Shown piece by piece: positions 61,872 through 64,000 of a stretch of 64,000 nucleotides of DNA. The notes under the pieces are model-generated. The model was not told the origin of the DNA. It searched no databases and saw nothing but the letters and a program-made list of their open reading frames with translations. Each line of letters opens with the position of its first letter. The stretch's first letter is position 1. Source of the DNA: Anaerolineae bacterium (lineage in GTDB: Bacteria > Chloroflexota > Anaerolineae > J036 > Brachytrichaceae); the NCBI GenBank assembly GCA_947476335.1, contig CANJQH010000006.1:1-64000 (forward strand), given 5' to 3'. The translations under genes and the position numbers were made by a program.

Positions 61872-62003
61872 CATCGCAACCTGCTGATCAATCGCAGCCT
61901 GCTGCAATCTGCAGATCGTATCGATCGTGAAAATATTCTCAAGATTGGGATTCACAATAGAAAGGCAAATAAAAAGCCAAATAAAAAGGCAAAAAATATC
62001 ACT

Positions 62004-64000
62004 ATGCGCCATCGTTTTGCAAGCCCCAGCCGCCGTGGGATCGGCGTCATCATCGCAGCAGTACTGGCGATTGCGTCGCTCACTACCGGGTTGACGCGCG
62101 CCTACAACATGCCGATGCACCTCTTCAGCGACGGCGAACAGGAGGCGAAAGGCATCGTCTCGGCGCGGCCCAGCGGCTCCAACCTCGGCAACTGGGTCAT
62201 CGGCGGCGTTGCCTATGTAGCCGATGGAAATACTGAAATTGAAGGGCAACTGAACATCGGCGACTGCACCGAGGTGAAATACACCGTCGACAATTCGATC
62301 AAAACGGCTACCAAGATCAGCGACAGCAATGGCTGCACCGGCGGTGGCGACAACCAAGGCGGTGGCGAGCTGCATGAAGCCAAAGGCGTCATCGATTCGA
62401 AGCCGGAAGGCTCCGATTTCGGCGACTGGGTCGTTGGCGGCGTCACTTACACCGCCGCAGCCGGCGTGACGATGGTCGACCTCTCTGAAGGCCGGCTCGA
62501 TCCCGGCAACTGCGCCAAGGTGAACTACACCGTCAACGCCGTCACTGCGGCGAACAACGCCGTCCGCATCAAGGGCGACGACGGCTGTGAAGACAATGGC
62601 GGCGGCGGGAATCAAAACGGCGGCGGCCAGGACAACGGTGGCGGCGGCCAGGACGACCATTCATACGATGGCTACAACGATCGTTACTCCGATGAGTTCA
62701 AGGGCGTCGTGGAATCCTTCCCGGCCGACCTTGCCGGGGAATGGGTGATTTCCAGCACGCTGACAGGCAGCGCTTCGTACACAACCACAGCTTCGACGCG
62801 CTTCCAGCAGAAGAGCGGCCCGTTTCGCATCGGAGCCTGCGTCGAAGTAAAGACCAATGGCATTGGCTCCAGCTACATCAAATCCATCAAAACCGACGAC
62901 AGCTGCCCCGGCGGCGGCAGCGCTTCCTTTGCACGACTGACCGGCGTCTTGTCCGCACTGCCGGACGATCCGAACCGGATCGGCACATGGTCGCTCAGCT
63001 GGACGATCAGCAGCACCACCTTCATCAGCGACGTGCAGGTGACGACGACGACCGTGCAGGAAGCTGGCCATGGCCCGTTCTACATCGGCGCCTGCGTGCG
63101 CGCGAAATATGACCGCAGCACCCTCGAAGTACATCAGGTCGAAACCGAAAGCTTCGAAGACTGCGGCGCGCGCCCATCGGTCATTGCCGGCGGCGTCTTC
63201 ACACTCACCAGCGGCATGACGATCGAAGTTCAGAGTGGTGATCCGATCTCCGTGGCCTACGGTTTCGTGACAAGCCGCCCAACGGACACGCTCTTCGGTT
63301 CGTGGACGATCAGCGACACGATCTACGACGCCGTCGCCGGACTGACCGGCTTCGAACTTGAACACGGCCAGCTCGAAACCGGTGACTGCGCAAAAGTGCG
63401 CTACCTTATCGGCCAGCCGGCCAACGAAGCCGTCGCTGCGCGCATCGAGAGCGCCGAAGACTACAAGTGCAACAGCACCCACGCAGAGCTGAGCAAAATC
63501 CACGGCATCGTTTCCGTCATCCCAGATGGCAACATCGGTGAGTGGCAGATCGGCGACATGTTCTACGTCGTCACCGACACGACCGTCCTCCTCGGGACGC
63601 CGGTGGTCAGCAATATCGTTGAAGTGATATTCACCGTTCAAACGGATGGCACGCTGCTCGCGCGGCGCATCAAGGTCGACAACATTGACGAAAAGGATCG
63701 CGTCGGCGGCAAGACCTACGGCATCGTCGAAGTGCGCCCGGTCTCTCCCACAACCGCAGGTGCCTGGACGATCGCCGGCGCCGCCTACAGCGGCACCATT
63801 TCGACGACCGTGCGCGGCGCCGTCGATGTCGGTGTGTGCAGCGAGGCATACTACGCACTTGAAACCGATGGCAGCCGCACGCTCAATAAGATCAAAGCGC
63901 AGCCGGCCGGCGAGTGCGCAATCGATGCCAACACAGGCCTGCCAGTTCAAACGACCTATGGATTCGTGGACAGCCTACCCGTCGGCAGCTACATCGGCAC
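62004..64000 (+). CDS. DUF5666-repeat surface protein (incomplete at window end)
   Basis: An exported protein, at least 665 residues, running off the window with no stop. Signal peptide: RRGIGVIIAAVLAIASLTTG. The rest is about eight tandem beta-rich repeats of 65-80 residues of the DUF5666 type, each with G-[IVF]-V-x-x-x-P, G-x-W-x-I/V-x-G/D, then V/I-G-x-C-x-x-V-x-Y and an ending Cys; examples are AKGIVSARPSGSNLGNWVI, AKGVIDSKPEGSDFGDWVV and YGIVEVRPVSPTTAGAWTI. Gly/Asn/Gln linkers lie after repeat 2. The complementary strand is also open for long stretches, but that is a composition effect. AAAAGGCAAAT repeats precede the start. Confidence 0.78.
   Translation, partial: MRHRFASPSRRGIGVIIAAVLAIASLTTGLTRAYNMPMHLFSDGEQEAKGIVSARPSGSNLGNWVIGGVAYVADGNTEIEGQLNIGDCTEVKYTVDNSIKTATKISDSNGCTGGGDNQGGGELHEAKGVIDSKPEGSDFGDWVVGGVTYTAAAGVTMVDLSEGRLDPGNCAKVNYTVNAVTAANNAVRIKGDDGCEDNGGGGNQNGGGQDNGGGGQDDHSYDGYNDRYSDEFKGVVESFPADLAGEWVISSTLTGSASYTTTASTRFQQKSGPFRIGACVEVKTNGIGSSYIKSIKTDDSCPGGGSASFARLTGVLSALPDDPNRIGTWSLSWTISSTTFISDVQVTTTTVQEAGHGPFYIGACVRAKYDRSTLEVHQVETESFEDCGARPSVIAGGVFTLTSGMTIEVQSGDPISVAYGFVTSRPTDTLFGSWTISDTIYDAVAGLTGFELEHGQLETGDCAKVRYLIGQPANEAVAARIESAEDYKCNSTHAELSKIHGIVSVIPDGNIGEWQIGDMFYVVTDTTVLLGTPVVSNIVEVIFTVQTDGTLLARRIKVDNIDEKDRVGGKTYGIVEVRPVSPTTAGAWTIAGAAYSGTISTTVRGAVDVGVCSEAYYALETDGSRTLNKIKAQPAGECAIDANTGLPVQTTYGFVDSLPVGSYIG

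Noticed and set aside
62661..63950. Long open frame on the minus strand opposite the surface-protein gene
   Set aside because: It mirrors codon composition of the plus-strand repeats, has no recognisable domain or start signal, and the plus frame has a signal peptide and repeats.

Overview
The window is GC-rich, densely coded bacterial chromosome. Protein-family content points to a Chloroflexota member, probably Anaerolineae-like: a membrane Cas4-like nuclease, PrsW, an ATPase/OmpR-type regulator, several GH-like lipoproteins, a DUF5666-repeat surface protein, and core genes scattered outside their classical operons. No rRNA or 16S marker is present, so this is inference. I recognised no tRNA, rRNA or CRISPR array.

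Layout. 1-2.1 kb: a minisatellite-bearing repeat, an M20 amidase, two MITEs and a structured intergenic region. 2.2-6.5 kb: murE, a PrsW protease, and an AAA-type ATPase with an OmpR-type DNA-binding domain translationally coupled to the N-terminal piece of a Cas4-like membrane nuclease. 6.5-11.4 kb: a sulfonate-type ABC transporter with MetY and a CoA-binding protein, a likely sulfur-assimilation operon. 11.5-20 kb: xpt, a GH5-like lipoprotein, an EIIA-Man domain, an SH3 exoprotein, an M1 peptidase, xth and a MerR-like/DUF454 pair. 20-32.6 kb: LarA-like, a fused FAD/2Fe-2S oxidoreductase, era, an epimerase, an ABC1 kinase, a HAD hydrolase, an S41 protease, a methyltransferase and a PP2C-like/propeller protein. 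32.8-41.7 kb: ligA, a degenerate RAYT-like transposase, rlmB, rdgB, tilS, a DUF309 protein, a FabL-like SDR, the catalytic part of the Cas4-like nuclease, and a thioredoxin lipoprotein with an in-frame TGA. 42-50 kb: GH2, GH127, a biotin carrier and recJ. 50-55.5 kb: three leftward GH-like exported proteins. 55.8-61.5 kb: leftward hisB-rsmI-tgt-(m7G1405-type rRNA methyltransferase)-hisH-hisA-hisF. 62 kb to the end: an incomplete DUF5666-repeat surface protein.

Two things stand out. First, the thioredoxin-like lipoprotein at 41178-41741 has TGA exactly where the first catalytic Cys of the CxxC motif should be (W-TGA-G-A-C). The same frame continues through a complete thioredoxin C-terminus, and a bacterial SECIS-like hairpin lies at the right distance. 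It is a strong candidate selenoprotein of the U-x-x-C type. Second, the intergenic regions are packed with non-autonomous palindromic elements. The main family (about 110 bp) has 15-bp inverted ends, GTAACTACTCAGGCC and its complement, around a long hairpin often capped by TTCG. Nine copies are flanked by perfect 8-bp target duplications, which with the GTAA terminus suggests mobilisation by an IS66-family transposase. Three further repeat families are present, and some insertions supply stop codons or C-terminal tails to neighbouring genes.

Other notable items are a homologue of the aminoglycoside-resistance 16S m7G1405 methyltransferases inside the his cluster next to rsmI, a Cas4-like membrane nuclease apparently split into two genes 34 kb apart, and a tRNA-guanine transglycosylase lacking most zinc ligands.
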